Made by a program: the position numbers and the translations under genes. Below, piece after piece: positions 1 to 12,093 of a DNA stretch of 64,000 nt (position 1 is its first letter; each line of letters starts with the position of its first letter). The notes under the pieces were generated by a model, which did no database searches, had not been told where the DNA came from, and saw only the letters and a list, made by a program, of their open reading frames with translations. This stretch comes from Kappaphycus alvarezii (lineage: Eukaryota > Rhodophyta > Florideophyceae > Gigartinales > Solieriaceae), in NCBI GenBank assembly GCA_002205965.3, contig NADL03000675.1, forward strand, positions 682,001 through 746,000, in the 5' to 3' direction.

Positions 1-1293
1 ACTCCTTTGCGGTACCCAAGGGTAATCGAAATCGAGGAGGCATAACCTCCAGTGCGCCAAACAACCCGTTGTGTCGGTTGATGTCATCAACCAGCCCAAA
101 GCCTGGTGATCCGTGAACAGTTGGAATTGTTACTGTCCGAGATATGGACGGAGCAGCTGAACTGCCCATACAGCAGCGAGGCATTGCTTCTTGCTCTTTG
201 TGTAGTTCTACTTAGCAGGGCCGAGGGAGCGGCTCCAGTAGCCGATGGGATGGCGGATGCCATCTGGGTATTCCAGAAGTAGGGCGCGGCCAACTTTTTC
301 GTCACAAACGTCGATATCAACTGAGTATGCTAGTCCATGTTGAGGTAGCCTCAACACTTGTGACTCTATTAGGGCCTCCGTTAAAGAGTTAAATGCTTCC
401 ATTTGCAAGGAGTCAAGCTCCTGAACTTCAAATGTATTTCCCTTCTTTAGCAACTTGTTGAATGGCGTTTCCACTCTTGAAAAGTTCGGAACGAATTTCC
501 GATACACATTAAATAGACCAACGAAACTTCTCAGTTGCTTTTGCGTGCGCGGCGGTTTGAAACCCTTCACCGCTTCGATGTTCTTCGAGGCAACCTCCAG
601 TTTGCCCGGCCGTATTACATGGCCGAGGTCGTTTACCACGGAGGTGATCTACGTACACTTCTTCAGTTTCAGTGACGCTCCTAAATTACGAAGTACATGC
701 AGTACTTCGCCAACATGATCGAGTTGTTCCTCGATGGACTTGGAGAAGATGATAATATCATCGAAGTATACCAATCAAGTCTTCCACTTGTATCGCCCCT
801 GTAGTATATCTACTGCGCTTTGGAACATTTCCGGGGCATTGCACAGCCCGAAAGGCATCCAGCAGAACCGGAAACAGCCTTCATGACAAACGAGCGCTGT
901 CTTGTCCTTGTCGGTTTCGTGGATAGGTATCTGTTAGTAACCGCAGTTGCAATCTAAGGAGGTAAATACCGTCGCCTCACCTACCCAGTCTAGGCATTCA
1001 TCCATGAGGGGCAGCGGATAGCTGTCCTTGATCGTATTGGCGTTGAACTTACGGTAGTCTATGCAGAACCGTCTGTTCTAATCCTCTTTGGGCACTAGCA
1101 CAACAGGTCTGGCGAATTTCGATTGAGCGGGCTCAATCACGTTGGCTTTAAGCATTCGTTTGACCTCCTTCTCTTCCGTCTCGCGGGCCTTCGGGACTGC
1201 GCGGTAGGGCTGTGATCGTACTGGGACTGCCCCAGGTACAAGGTCGATCCGGTGTTCCGTCACCCTGGGTTTTCCCAAGTGGTCGGACCACAT
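1..1293 (-). pseudogene. Reverse transcriptase and RNase H region of the first gypsy element
   Basis: The start of RT is clear at 1,078-1,293 (VTEHRIDLVPGAVPVRSQPYR, then IEPAQSKFARPVVLVPK). The end of RT and start of RNase H are clear at 208-639 (RSFVGLFNVYRKFVPNFS, then a connection to a degenerate RNase H reading YSVDIDVCDEKVG). These are standard Ty3/gypsy Pol signatures. Fossil, broken. Confidence 0.85.
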
Positions 1294-2291
1294 GTTCTCG
1301 TGCGTGACGAACTGGCTCTTATCTTGGCTTGGACTTTGGGGGCGAGATGGGACAATTCAACATCATCCACCCCCATTATGTCATCGGCGGAGCAGACGTG
1401 CAACGGCGCGGATGTTTCTTCTCGGTCGAGTGTCTTCTCGTCGAGGTTTACCTCGAGTACAGTATCTGGCGTCGCGGATTTGTACCCTACAATTTGGCCT
1501 TTGGCCAGAACGCGCGCTTCAGTGGCGAAGTTCGCAACCTTCACCGCGAAAGCCATGCTAGGCTTTGCCGACACGATTCCATTGTTCAGGTTAACCTGAG
1601 ACTTCCGGTATAACCGCGGTAAGCCTCCAAAAGGAGGTTCCCATGTAGGGAAGCACTGACTTCCACGACTGTCTTCGATTCCGGAGGTAGTAAATCTGCG
1701 GGTCAACCGCACGATCTGGTTCCGAGGAACTTCCTCGCAGAATAGTTTCAGTTCCGTCGGTAGGCGACGGAACGGAACCATTGCGGGTAGTCTATGGATC
1801 CGCACCGTAGCTCCGCTACGGAAGACCACTTCTTGACGACGGATGTGGATGAGTTTCACATCCTGGTCGATGAAAATGGTGCCAATTATGGCATCAGCGC
1901 TGAGTTCCTCGACGACAACAAAGGTCTGTCTGACTAACAGGTTCCCGACTCGTAGCGACAGTGCTACGATCCCCATCGTCTTCAGACGATGGTTTGAAGC
2001 GCTAGATAGGTTTAATATCTCTCCATTGCACTTGGCGTTGGCAGCAACCTCTTCTGGCAGGCAAGTTGCCTTGACCAGATTTGGTTCTGCACCGGTGTCA
2101 AGCACGGTGTTGTACGCAGTAAGCGAGTTGGGTTTTTCCCCAAGTTCCGCTATAACCTTATAGTTATAGGGCGATAAAAAACAGCCAGAGTCGGTCCTGT
2201 ACTCCACAGTGATGTGGCGGGGAAGGCCGAAGGGCCGAGGTAGGATTCCTACCTGTGGTTGTCCATAGTCGGGACTTCCCGACTGTCCCAT
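1260..2291 (-). pseudogene. Aspartic protease region of the first gypsy element
   Basis: An open minus-strand frame of 343 codons contains VLDTGAEPNLV, the D-T/S-G-A active-site motif of retroviral-type aspartic proteases, and later a hydrophobic stretch with ADAIIGTIFI that fits the flap/second conserved motif (A-D-x-I-I-G). It sits directly upstream of the reverse transcriptase as in other Ty3/gypsy Pol proteins. Confidence 0.75.
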
Positions 2292-2574
2292 TTGGAGAGG
2301 GGGTTCCGCCGGGGGTTTCTCTTCTGACGGGACCCCTCCTATTTTTCCGACTTCTTCGGAGCGTCAGAGTCCGAGAAGGAGACATGGCGCTCATCCTTCC
2401 TTTTCAATATCGAAGATTCCCTCGATGATGATTCAGATCTCACCGGCGGTGCCGGGAGATCATCTTGAACGTAGTACGGGCCTTTCCCGTCCACAGTAAG
2501 GAATCACGGCGCTCTTCCAACGGCTCGAAATAAATACTTCTGTTGCTTCGACAACTTCTTATATTTGTCGCGCA

Positions 2575-2700
2575 CTACCCTTGCGAAATGCGGGTCGGAG
2601 TCAGGGCGTTCCTGATCTGGACAGTTCGGACGGCGGTGTCCCAACCGGTAACACTCGAAGCAAATATACGAAGTTTGATCCTCAGTCTTAACCCAACTGG
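2575..2700 (-). other. CCHC zinc knuckle of the first gypsy element
   Basis: One minus-strand frame reads CFECYRLGHRRPNC, a C-X2-C-X4-H-X4-C nucleic-acid-binding knuckle, the usual mark of the Gag C terminus. It lies between the Gag and protease regions as expected. Confidence 0.65.
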
Positions 2701-2899
2701 TTTCTGGTTCTTGGTGAGCTGAGCCCAGGCTGGTTGTCTGGGTTTCCGTTCCGGTAACTCGGCAACTGTTGGGTCAGAATCACCCTGACCAGCACTCTGA
2801 TGCTGCGACTCGAAACCAGTTGCCGAGTCATGTGGATCGCAGGAGGTAATCGCCTCAGTAGAATTCAAGGCGAGCACTCGGTCGCCCTGGGTTCGAGTG

Positions 2900-4607
2900 G
2901 TCTGTCTATGGACGACTACGCTCTTGCGAAGTCACTCCTTCGTCCCAGGTATCCAAGGAAAGAGCAGGTGCTCTCCATGCAGCACTAAGCAGCGATTTCT
3001 GCCTCGGCATAAAGACGCGGTGCGCGTCCCCAAGTGCAGCTGATTTCTCGACAAAGTCGAGGAAGGCTCTCTTTTATCCCGACTCTGAGCGATTTTTCGC
3101 TCAACTTGAAGCAACAGCTTCAGGTATGGTAAAGATCCCCTTACAAAGCGCATTATGAGGTCCTATTTGGTGAATACCGCATTCTAGGACCTCGCAACCT
3201 TGCGAAGATGACTAGCAACAGATAGCTCCATTTCTTCCGGCTTTTGTTGGAGTTTGTAGATGGTGTCGACCACCGCCTCGATCGTACGATCGGTGGCGTA
3301 CATGCGCAGCAAGAACTGCACGGCTCCATGCTAGGAGGTGAATCCTCCACTACCCTCTTCTCCCAGTTCGAAATTGGCTTCTTGGTGCTCTCGGGCTTCG
3401 CCCGATAGGAATCTTGGTAACAAGATGAGTGCTGCTCCCTCACGCGATTATTGTCGCATACCTTCTTGTACGCGGACAAGAAGGGGATGATGGAGATGGG
3501 ATCTGTCCCATCGTATTTGTGCGCGCCAAGCAAATGCTTAAGTCTGTTGTAGTGGTCTCCGGTCTCGGCGACCACTGTACCAGAAATGTTCTGGTCGTTA
3601 TTTTGCAGGCGATACCTACGATAAGACACTACATGCCGAACGTCTGTTCGGCGGTTTGGATCTCGTGGAGACCTTCGTATCTGGGACCTACCCAGAGTTT
3701 GCGTGGGTAATGACATCCTTCTCCCCACTCTTCATCCAGTCCAAAGATTCCTCGGCCTTAGCCTTGCGGGCTTGTTTTTCCAGATGTTTCTGTAACCAGC
3801 GGTTAACACGCTCAGCGGAGTCACTACAGACCTTCCGCATGTAGCTATTGGTATCACACGTGTGACGGTGAAGTCCGGGACAACCCGGACGATGGTCATG
3901 GACAGGGCTTATGTGTCTCTTGTCCCTTGTGCACCTTGTGCACCTTGGTACTGGGCTCCGGCTGCATACCGGAGAGCGACCCCTGTGGAGAGTCATCTCC
4001 CGCAATTTATAACGCAGGTCGGAAACCTTGCGTCTCTCTTCCTCAAGCTCGAGGTTGAGCTCCTTGTGTTTTTGCTCGAGGCCAGAGCCGGCCATTTAGA
4101 GTGGCTTCTGCTAGTTTCCGCTCCTCTCTGCAGAGAGCGACCATCTCCTTGTGGAAAATGGTGTGGAAGGCATCTTCCTCCTCTTTCAAGCGTTCTTCCG
4201 GGACAATCTGGGACGCAACCAAAAGTTCATAGAGCATCTGCTCAAGATTTAATTTGACCAGGCGAAACTCGGTAGTGAGAACGAAGTGAGTGATATCCTC
4301 AATTTCGCGGTGCTGCGGTTTCACCCACTGTAGTTACTTGGGCGATCCCAGGAGAAATTTTCGGCAATGCCGGAACGGCTTGAGGTCCAGCAGTTTCTGT
4401 TGCGATTTGCGAGGGCTGAAAAACGCTTGCTCTTGATCTTAGGTGAGGAATTCCCTGACTATTTCGAATGCGCGACGAACGCGATCCCTCCACATTATTG
4501 GAATAGTTGAACCGAGGAACTCCTCGTTGTGGGAAATCCGAGGCAAGGCCTCGGGTTGAAGCGTCGGAAGCAAGTGGCATCTTTCTCGTTACGCAGCGCG
4601 GTCGCAC
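2900..4607 (-). pseudogene. Gag region of the first Ty3/gypsy element
   Basis: Minus-strand reading gives charged, helix-rich Gag-like protein. The stretch around 3,400-3,560 (residues HLLGAHKYDGTDPISIIPFL) has the typical retrotransposon-Gag pattern of a short Gly-Asp loop before a helix that ends in a dynamin-like Phe/Leu run. Upstream (about 4,045-4,320) lies a coiled-coil-like, Glu/Leu-rich segment. Fossil part; not a host gene. Confidence 0.6.
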
Positions 4608-5344
4608 TGTATGGTCTTAAGAAAGGAAAACCTTTCTTGGTCGGGAGACCACTGCAGTAATATGGACCCTCAAAGGACCACACACCAGTTGGTTGGGTTT
4701 CAGAAGCAAAACATCTTCGGGAGACCAGTCTAGGAGTCCTAGACAGCTAAGTGAGTTAGCAGGGTAAGGCGGCTGTAGGTCACGCTCGGAGGGCAGGAGG
4801 ATGCCCTACGGTCCTCCGATAATTTCTCCGGGACTAGAAAAGATGTTAAAAAGAGGTAAACGAAATGAAAATAAAAGGGGAAAAGGAAAAAGTTGGGTAG
4901 AGGAAAGGTTGTGCAATCCTACTCCGGGAGCGCTTGAAAGGGTTAACAAAAGTGGTAGCGCCGACTACTCCCGCCGCACGCTAGCAAAATCTATTTATAG
5001 TGAGCCCGTGCAGCGCTAGGCTTGCTGGTCACTAGATAGGAATCCTAGTTGGCTTTGAACTTCCGTACTACTCCGGTCATAGAAGTAAAAAAGGTCAACT
5101 TTGGATCGGGGGTCATTGTTGGTGATTTACTGTGGGCTGCCAAGGCCGGCGAACCTAAGTAGTAGAAGTGCCACCTACTGTGGCACTGTCAGCTAACTAG
5201 TCCTATAGGAATTACTAAAGTAAAGGGATAATTAAAGGAAAAAGAAGTAATTGCCAGCGACCTTACATGTGGGCATTAAACGTGGCAAATACACACGTGG
5301 AACTGAACAAGAAAGCCTATCAAAACTTTGGTAGATACAGTATG

Positions 5345-6300
5345 CGCGCGAAAAGTAAGGGCCAGGTTCCCACACTTATATATTATTTTCGTAGACCTGT
5401 ATCGTCATTACGATGAAAGCAGAGAGCTATGTCTTTGAGAAAGACCTCTGCACCAATTGAGGCTGGCCAGAAGAAACATAGCTCAAAAAAATCATATGTC
5501 GATAGCAAGGGATTCTCCCTTACCAACGATGCTACAAAGTCCAAAAACGAATCCAGGCGAAAGTCATATGATTTCTCGAAAGTAAAGATGTAATGTATGA
5601 AAATGGAACAGAGGACCCTGTGTTGAGGATATTCCTTGCATTTTATGACTAAAAAGCCCAAAAGCTAGTAAGCGGTGGAGACATGAAATCATATTCAATA
5701 CCGGAGAAATCAGAACTAAGAATAACCTCTCTAACAATTCCAAGTGATCCATCTAGTATACTCTAGTCTCATAATTCATACTAGATATAATACTCTATTT
5801 TTATCTCAAATTCAGTTGAGGGACTCTACGCCATACCTATTTCATACCATCGGAAGTGTTGCAACGTGGTTAAGTGCGACTCCGGCCAAGTCAAAATATT
5901 ACAGCCCAAGTTGATGTTTCACAGTGCAAGTTTCGCGCATGCAGTCCTTGACACTGTAAGGTGGCCAGGGCGAAGATTTGAAGTGCGACATTATGACAAA
6001 GCTACAGCCAGCGCCGTCCTGGTTCGCAGAAGAAAAGAAAAAGAAAAAGAAGTTGGTTACAACTACCCCCGTCAAAGAAGAGTTCGTAGTACGCTGCAGG
6101 TCGTCACCCTGGTCAGCTCTCCTAGTAAACGTAAATTATTCTTACCGCTATTCTGGTTCCATTGTTCTTCCTATCGACTGTCGCCTGTGATTGTACACCG
6201 ATGCGACGAGGACTATGCAGAGGGCACAGTTTCACGAAAATCTGTATTAGAGACTTTTCATTCTACGCTACTTTGAGTATCGAAGGAAGCGTGACTCCAT
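5345..6300. other. Unassigned sequence
   Basis: No family was recognised. A plus-strand open frame of 136 codons (5,866-6,276), rich in Lys/Arg around a run of alternating R-K-E-K, and a minus-strand frame of 92 codons (5,383-5,661) are the longest; neither shows known motifs. The DNA becomes AT-richer than the flanking elements. It could hold element remains. Confidence 0.3.
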
Positions 6301-6970
6301 CGCGAAATTAATTTCGTATGAAAGCGGATAAGCTAATGAAAAGACGGAGAACACGGCCATTACGGACCCAACTTCGTTGGAGATGCTACATTTTGCGAAG
6401 GTATTATTGGCGTTTTCTTGGTTCCTGGTGCGCTATACCACACCTTTTTGGATGCATGCGCCCTTGGTGTGACCTTACCGGAGCCTGTTGCTTTTATGGA
6501 CATTTTCTATATGATGCTCTAGGCACCCTTGGGTATCTTCAATGAGCAGATCGTTAAGAATACATAACATAGGCTGGGTACAATACGCAAGAACGCTGAT
6601 CTCCTCAGTGCCGCTACCATCCTTAAATATTACTACAATGCCCTTTATATATCTGTACATGACTGTCAAAATCGCCGCATCAAACTTCATATTTGGTTAT
6701 TCCACGTGCTTTAGGTCGATGATGAGTATATTAAGGATTCACAGTTCGAGAACTAGTAGGTCATCTAGAATATACCTGACAACAACAGTTAGATTTGGTA
6801 ATTTATTGAAACTTAAAATGGTCAGAGACCCACTTTTCATCCGAATATGCTCTGTGTATAGCATTGTAGCCCGGTTCTGGCATTGAAGGTCCATGATGAC
6901 CGTGGATCTGCGCAAGTTCAACACAGAAGAGTGGAACTTTGTGTGAGTCATCTGGCTGTTAATAATGGTG
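6300..6970 (-). mobile_element. Possible Ty1/copia relic (protease to gag-pre-integrase)
   Basis: Minus-strand frames read LTVVVRYILDDLLVLEL (6,740-6,810) and then a segment ending in GIVVIFKDGSGTEEISVLAY (6,560-6,640). This resembles the copia stretch between protease and integrase, where a 'L-x-N-V-x-Y-V-P-x-L' motif is followed by a short beta-rich domain and an H-x-R-x-G-H motif. The likeness is weak and there is no terminal repeat, so this is a tentative call. If real it is old and broken, and separate from the copia element at 7,600. Confidence 0.3.
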
Positions 6971-7600
6971 TCCGAATCAATACATGGGCTTTATTCTTAT
7001 CCTCAATGCTTTGAATATTTCTCTACAGCTGTAGGGACCTCTCTCAATGAAGGGCTTTAGATTTTTTGCGTATAGGGTCCAACCAAACTTTTTACATCGT
7101 TAGTCATAAGGATAGAAACGTAATCTTTAAAAACCGTGTAGAAGGCGCAGATAAGAATTAGTAAGAGTTTTCGCACGCGAACATGGTAGATTCGCGTCCT
7201 TTAAAGTGTCGAATGAGGATATAGCTGGAGCGCATGTGGTAGGAGATGGTGTATTCGGAAGGACAAGAGCCATTGCGAAAGACCCGTGACGCTTTGTGGG
7301 ACACCGTCACCTTTAATAATCAAAGTTAGAGTTTATTTGTATTGCTTAAAGTAGGTGTACTTCGAAAACATATCATCGATGCGTAGTGAAAGCATCTGTG
7401 GTTTTTATATTTAATACTTATCCCAGAACTGTATCATTTCCTGCTGAAGATAAGTCAGCGATCAAAAAATTGCTTATTTCTGACCTGCAGTCTCATCAAC
7501 TGGCTGCTTTTCAGTTTCATAATTACGGGCGGTACTTATACACTACCATTCAGCTGAGCGACCTCATGTTGTCTTAAGCAAAATTGTGTACTCAGCGTTT
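6970..7600. other. Unassigned sequence between copia-related blocks
   Basis: Nothing recognisable on either strand; the longest plus-strand frame (7,386-7,577, 63 codons) has no motif. The right part could hold the 3' LTR of the copia element that starts near 7,600, but no second copy was found near 11,800-12,090 to confirm it. Confidence 0.3.
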
Positions 7601-7640
7601 GCAATATGAGCTTGATATTTTCCTTCGCCTGATAATAAAT

Positions 7641-7928
7641 CTACATGCCTATACGGGCCGTAACTATCCATAGTGTTTGCTGTACCACATCTGAGCCTGC
7701 CAAGTATTCGCCTTCGCAAGTGGATTTGGCTAAAATATGCTTCTTACTGCTGGTCCAGTAAATGGGTGAGCCACATGTTTGGTGAAGGATGCCTGTTCTA
7801 GATTTCCTGTTTTTTGCGTTGGCATAATGCGCATTGCTGTATGTTGTTAAGGGTTTACTGCGTGCGTTGATTATGCTGTTCCGTCGTAACAGTATGCAGT
7901 GGTTGGGGGTGGCTTGGAGATATGGCAT
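7641..7928 (-). pseudogene. Copia RNase H region
   Basis: The minus-strand frame reads TYSNAHYANAKNRKSRTGIL, then SPIYWTSSKKHILAKSTCEGEYLAGSD. This matches the copia RNase H signature, in which a D/N-A-D-x-A motif is followed by D-R-K-S-T-S-G, W-x-S-K-K-Q and S-T-x-E-A-E-Y. Fossil part. Confidence 0.85.
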
Positions 7929-8099
7929 TAATTATTTGAGTAATCTGTGGTGGTTTTCTGTTGGGTGGTGCATATTTTCTGCCAGGAGATTGACAGCAAA
8001 ATTGATATCTGGCCTTGTGCAGTCCGTCAAGTACCACAGATCGCCTAAGATGACTTGCTACTGCCGCCTGGAGTTTAGGGTTAGCTGCGGGGGTTGAAG

Positions 8100-9133
8100 G
8101 GCTTCATTCCAGTTCGTGCGTTCTGGCAGTGGTGTGGACCGTGATTTTCGATGTGTCATATGCGTCTTTTGGTGCAGCAAGTGAATGACGTGGGGTTGGG
8201 TTACATGGATGTAGCCTTCGGGCTTGTGGTTGACATGCCATTTTAGTTGGGTCGTGGGATAGCCTAGGTTGGCTTATTTTGTATTTGAGTGCCATGGTTT
8301 TGAACATGTTGGCGATGGCCTGTGGGGAGGGTGAGGTGGGGAGGAAGTCATCCATGCTGATAGTGACAAGAATGAGGTGTCAATTGCATATTTTGCTGAA
8401 TAGGAAGGATCTTTGTGGCTTGTGTGTATACATGTCTGGTGAGGTGGATTACTAATAGTTGTGGTAGTTGTGGGCTGCAGATCGAGTCCCATAAAGGTTG
8501 AGTAGTGGTATGCCGGTATTTTTGGGATGTTGGAAGGTGCCGTCGAACCGTGATTATTCTTTGACATGAACTGGGTTGTCATATGAGTATGGCTCATGGA
8601 GGAATGCCGCTAAATTGTCAAAGTGTCCAATGCGCCATCCATGCTACGCTACGATGGCGAGTAAAAGTCTTACCGTGGTTTTGTTAGTCATGTACGTGGT
8701 GGTGTGGTTCGGATCGTAGTGGAGATAGGGTTTCATTTTATTTCCCCGGAGAGAGCATTTTGCTTTGCGTTCAATGTTCAATGCGGGGCCTTGTTCGAAC
8801 CTGTAAATCATTTTCAGTGGGATTACTTTCGCGCTGCGTGGGACTCGGTCTTATTTTATCCACCGGAATGTGTTCCCTTTCTCTATTGTGGCTAGTTCTT
8901 TGTTGTGAGCGGCCGCACATTTCTCGGCATCTTGATCGGTTCTTGCATGTGCCGTGGTCTGTGGTGGATCTGGAAGGCACTGTGGTGTTGTGTGGTGCTG
9001 GGCAGTCTGGTCGTCTCTCTCGGCGGTGGTGATCAGTGCTCCTTCTGAGGTTCGTGAAGGATCCTTGTTGAAGTGGTAGGGCTAGAAGTCCATGGCTCTT
9101 ATCTGGTGGTAAGGTTTGGTCTGGGGTTCCCAC
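8100..9133 (-). pseudogene. Copia reverse transcriptase region
   Basis: The frame at 8,104-8,355 begins MDDFLPTSPSPQAIANMF, which aligns with the copia RT catalytic Y-V-D-D-[LM] motif and the helix that follows it. Upstream frames to about 9,130 are disordered but continuous in position with RT. Fossil, heavily broken. Confidence 0.7.
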
Positions 9134-9148
9134 ATTCTGATGGTCTTG

Positions 9149-10340
9149 TCATCTAGGGTGTTCATGTATCTTACGAGGCGTGCTCTTGGTTCTAGTTTTC
9201 CCTTTAGTTTTTTGAAAGGGGATGTGGCCGTGTTGGCCAAAGATGAATAGGCGTGTTGTGTTGGCTCGTACTACGTGCCATATCTCTGCAGGTGATCGGT
9301 CGTTGGTTGATTGTCTCATGATGTTGTATTTGTTCGCTGCGTCTGAGACGGCGTTTCCAAGAATTGGTCGGGTAATTGTGCGGTTGCTAACGCGGCTCAT
9401 CCTGCATTGAGCGGTGTGAGGTTGACCCTTTCAGCTCTGGAATTTTCTTGGGGCTGGTACGGTGTTCTAGTTTTGAGGCTCGTGTCGTGATGGTGACAGA
9501 TTTTCTGAATGTTTAGTGATATGAATTCCTAGGCGTTGTCGACCCTCAGTGTGGCGTGTGGTGTGCCGTAAAGTTTGAAGTGTGGTTATGATTTTCATTT
9601 GTATAGGTGTGTACCATGCGACTTGATTTTTGGTTTTTAGGAATTAGATCGAGGTACTGGCTCTCTGCATCGATTAAGGTGTGGAAATGGCGGTTTCGAT
9701 GATTTGATGTTGGGGTGATCGGACCGCATGTGTCGGGGCTGGTGTAGCTTCCAACTTTGTAGTACGCTGTGTTGGTTTTGTGCGGGAACTTGGTTAGTTT
9801 GGCATGTCGTAAGGGGAGGCATGTAATTACTGCGAGTGGTTTGCTGAGTTCGATGGGAATGATGGGGATGGTTCTATTCTTTGAAATGATCTGGATTGCC
9901 CGCGGGGGGCCTGGTTGAGACTAAAATGCCATTCATGTGCGAGTTGGGTGAGTTTTGAGTTTGGTTGCGAAGGAACCCGGTGTGGCGATTTATGTCTGGC
10001 GGTTGCTGTTAGGGTGCAGCGTGCAGCGTGCAAGTCGTTTGGGTGCGTTGGGGGGCGCGAATTCTTGTTACGTTCTGAGTGGGTTCTTCTTGATTGGTTG
10101 GATGTGGGAGGTTGTTGGTTGTGGCTTTGGCAGATAATGTCCTTGGTTTGGCTTTCCGAGTGAAGCATTTTGTATGGTTTCTTTGCGTTCGCGTACGTTT
10201 CGTTTATACTTTACGGTCGTGTTGAATACATATTCTTGATTTGTGGGGCTCCCAGGAGCTTTGACTACTGTGCGGAGTGACTTGACAGGTCCATATTTGC
10301 GTGCCTGATCGTATAAAGAAAGTAAATTGTGTTGTAGCAA
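9149..10340 (-). pseudogene. Copia gag-pre-integrase and integrase region
   Basis: At 9,149-9,400 the minus strand reads RSPAEIWHVVRANTTRLFIFG, the copia integrase C-terminal motif (T-P-x-E-x-W, then L-R-V-F-G). At 10,068-10,340 it reads NLLSLYDQARKYGPVKSLRTV, a copia-type segment just upstream of integrase. Fossil. Confidence 0.7.
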
Positions 10341-10361
10341 TAGAATTTGGAGTACCGGAAG

Positions 10362-11795
10362 CTATATGGTGTCTCGCTTATTCAGCTGCAGGTGGGTGGT
10401 AACGGAGTTTGTGCGGTGGGTGCAGTTGTACGTTGCAGAGGAGAAGGGGATGGGTTGTGTGAGTGCTGGCATTGCCGGTGTTGGTTTGCATAGGATTGTG
10501 TTTTTGGCCGCTGAGTCGATATAAAACTTACTGTCGTACTCGTTTTCGCCGATGTCTTCGTCGGGGTTTGCTCTGGGTTCCATCCGGGCATTAATTGCCG
10601 CGATTTCCTTGGCTAGGCCAGTGTAGTCTATATTTGCTTCCTTGGCGCCGGGTTTCTGTGTGCTTTTTTGGGATAGTTGGGGTGGCCACAGCTTTCATCG
10701 GAGTGGCGAGGGTTCTAAAAGTCAGGCTACATGTGTTATTGACAGGGCTTGTACGTGCGTGGCGGGTTTTGGCGCTGGCCTTGAGTGTTGCGTAGTTGAT
10801 TGAGGACCTCTTGGGGCGCCGCGGTGGCTGTCTGGTTCGGGTTGGGTTTATCTGCTATGCCTGTTGTGTGGCCGTCTTCTAGGAGGTATTTTTGTGCATT
10901 GTTTAATTCGTGGACGAAGTCCTTGACAGCAGTTGACATTTTGTATATCATTTGGGGGTGCTGCGGAGGCTATTGACCATTAATTCCATAGTGGTAGCCG
11001 GGTTAGTAATGTCTGGGTACTTGGCTATGATCATTTTGACACGGATAGCATCATGAGTCTCGCCATACTTGGTGATGTCCATGTCTTCGTTGAAATTTGT
11101 GTTCTCAGCGAGAGATTGTAGGTATTTGTGGTCACTCGTCTTGTTGGTATCTAGATGTGTCTTCACTTCTGTTATGAGTTGGTACGGGCTGAGGTCTACC
11201 TCGGGCTGAGGATGAGACTAGCGATGTCATCGGGGATGGAGTGGACCAGTGACCCGATGAGGATGTCGCGCTTGTCGTTGAAAGTGGAAAGTTGAGCTGG
11301 GGTGCGGGGTGCGGGGGTTCTTCTGTGATGATTTTACGTGCCTTGATGGAGACTGCAGCAGCTGTTGTAGAAAGTAGCCATTTTTCTACGTTGTTCATGT
11401 CCAGCAGAGCGATTTTAGGTAGTGATATGTTGGTCATTGTGTGGCGTGTGGTGCTGGTTGCGGTAGTGGGTCCGAAGTCTTTTTCTGATAGTTTGGTTAG
11501 ACGTAGGAGCTCCATTTTGATGTCCGTGTAGGAGGCGTGTGGAGCGCGTCTGGCTGCACGTTGGTCTTGGTTTGTTTTGGGGTTTTTGGCTGCATGTCGT
11601 TGCGTGATGTTGAGGGTCTGGTGTGCGCTGTGGTTGTGTTGGGGACGGCTGATCCAGTGGGGATGTGTTGAGCCTCTTCCGTGTTGTGCGATCGCAAGAG
11701 TGCTTCTGGGTGTTGTGTTGACGAGTTGGAAGCGGCGGGTTAGCGTGATTCGCCCATAACCTCACGGATCGTAGGATCCTGTCTTCATTACTCAC
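10362..11795 (-). pseudogene. Copia Gag and protease region
   Basis: A short frame at 10,362-10,583 reads KFYIDSAAKNTIL, close to the copia protease motif (W-x-L-D-S-G-A-S-x-H-M). Upstream frames to 11,795 give a charged, Asn/Thr/Gln-rich Gag-like protein, including LPKIALLDMNNVEKWLLS, which resembles the copia Gag start (L-x-G-x-N-Y-x-x-W). Fossil. Confidence 0.55.
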
Positions 11796-11799
11796 TTAG

Positions 11800-12090
11800 T
11801 GTTTCATACGACGGGGGGTATGTATACTAGTTTTCGTAGGGACAGTCTGTCTTAGTTGATTCGTCAATACTAATGCAGTAAAGTATAATTATTATTATTA
11901 TTTCTGAGGAACCGACTATGTTGCTAGCTAAGTGCTAACCGGGTGGTCCACGTCGGCCACGTGCACAGGTGTACAGGACATGATCGCGTTCGCCAGAGAC
12001 GGCCAGATCGTGTAACTTAATGTACTTATGGCTTTAATTTTTTTTAGGAATATACTTATTACTTTAATTTGTGTGTGCAACGCAGTGAAG
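11800..12090. other. AT-rich spacer with a short ATT microsatellite
   Basis: No coding sequence. It holds an (ATT)n run near 11,888-11,905 and several T-rich stretches near 12,040. It separates the copia element from the LINE block and could contain the copia 5' LTR, but there is no proof. Confidence 0.4.
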
Positions 12091-12093
12091 TCG

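Larger units (their letters stand above)
1..5100 (-). mobile_element. Ty3/gypsy LTR retrotransposon, broken, cut off by the window start
   Basis: Reading the minus strand from about 4,600 down to 1, the usual Ty3/gypsy order appears: Gag, a CCHC zinc knuckle, aspartic protease, reverse transcriptase, RNase H. Integrase and the 3' LTR would lie beyond the left edge. The element looks broken in several places. The right border is not fixed: the 5' LTR should lie somewhere in about 4,700-5,345, but no matching copy is in the window to prove it. It differs in sequence from the second gypsy element at 48,335-55,636, so it is a separate family or an old lineage. Confidence 0.85.
7600..11800 (-). 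mobile_element. Ty1/copia LTR retrotransposon, broken
   Basis: On the minus strand, the parts come in the copia order: Gag (about 11,795-10,740), protease (about 10,580), gag-pre-integrase and integrase (about 10,340-9,150), reverse transcriptase (about 9,130-8,100), RNase H (7,930-7,640). Integrase before RT is the defining copia order. The element carries many breaks and looks old. The plus strand is strikingly rich in G and T along the whole length, meaning the element's coding strand is A/C-rich. LTR borders could not be set. Confidence 0.85.
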
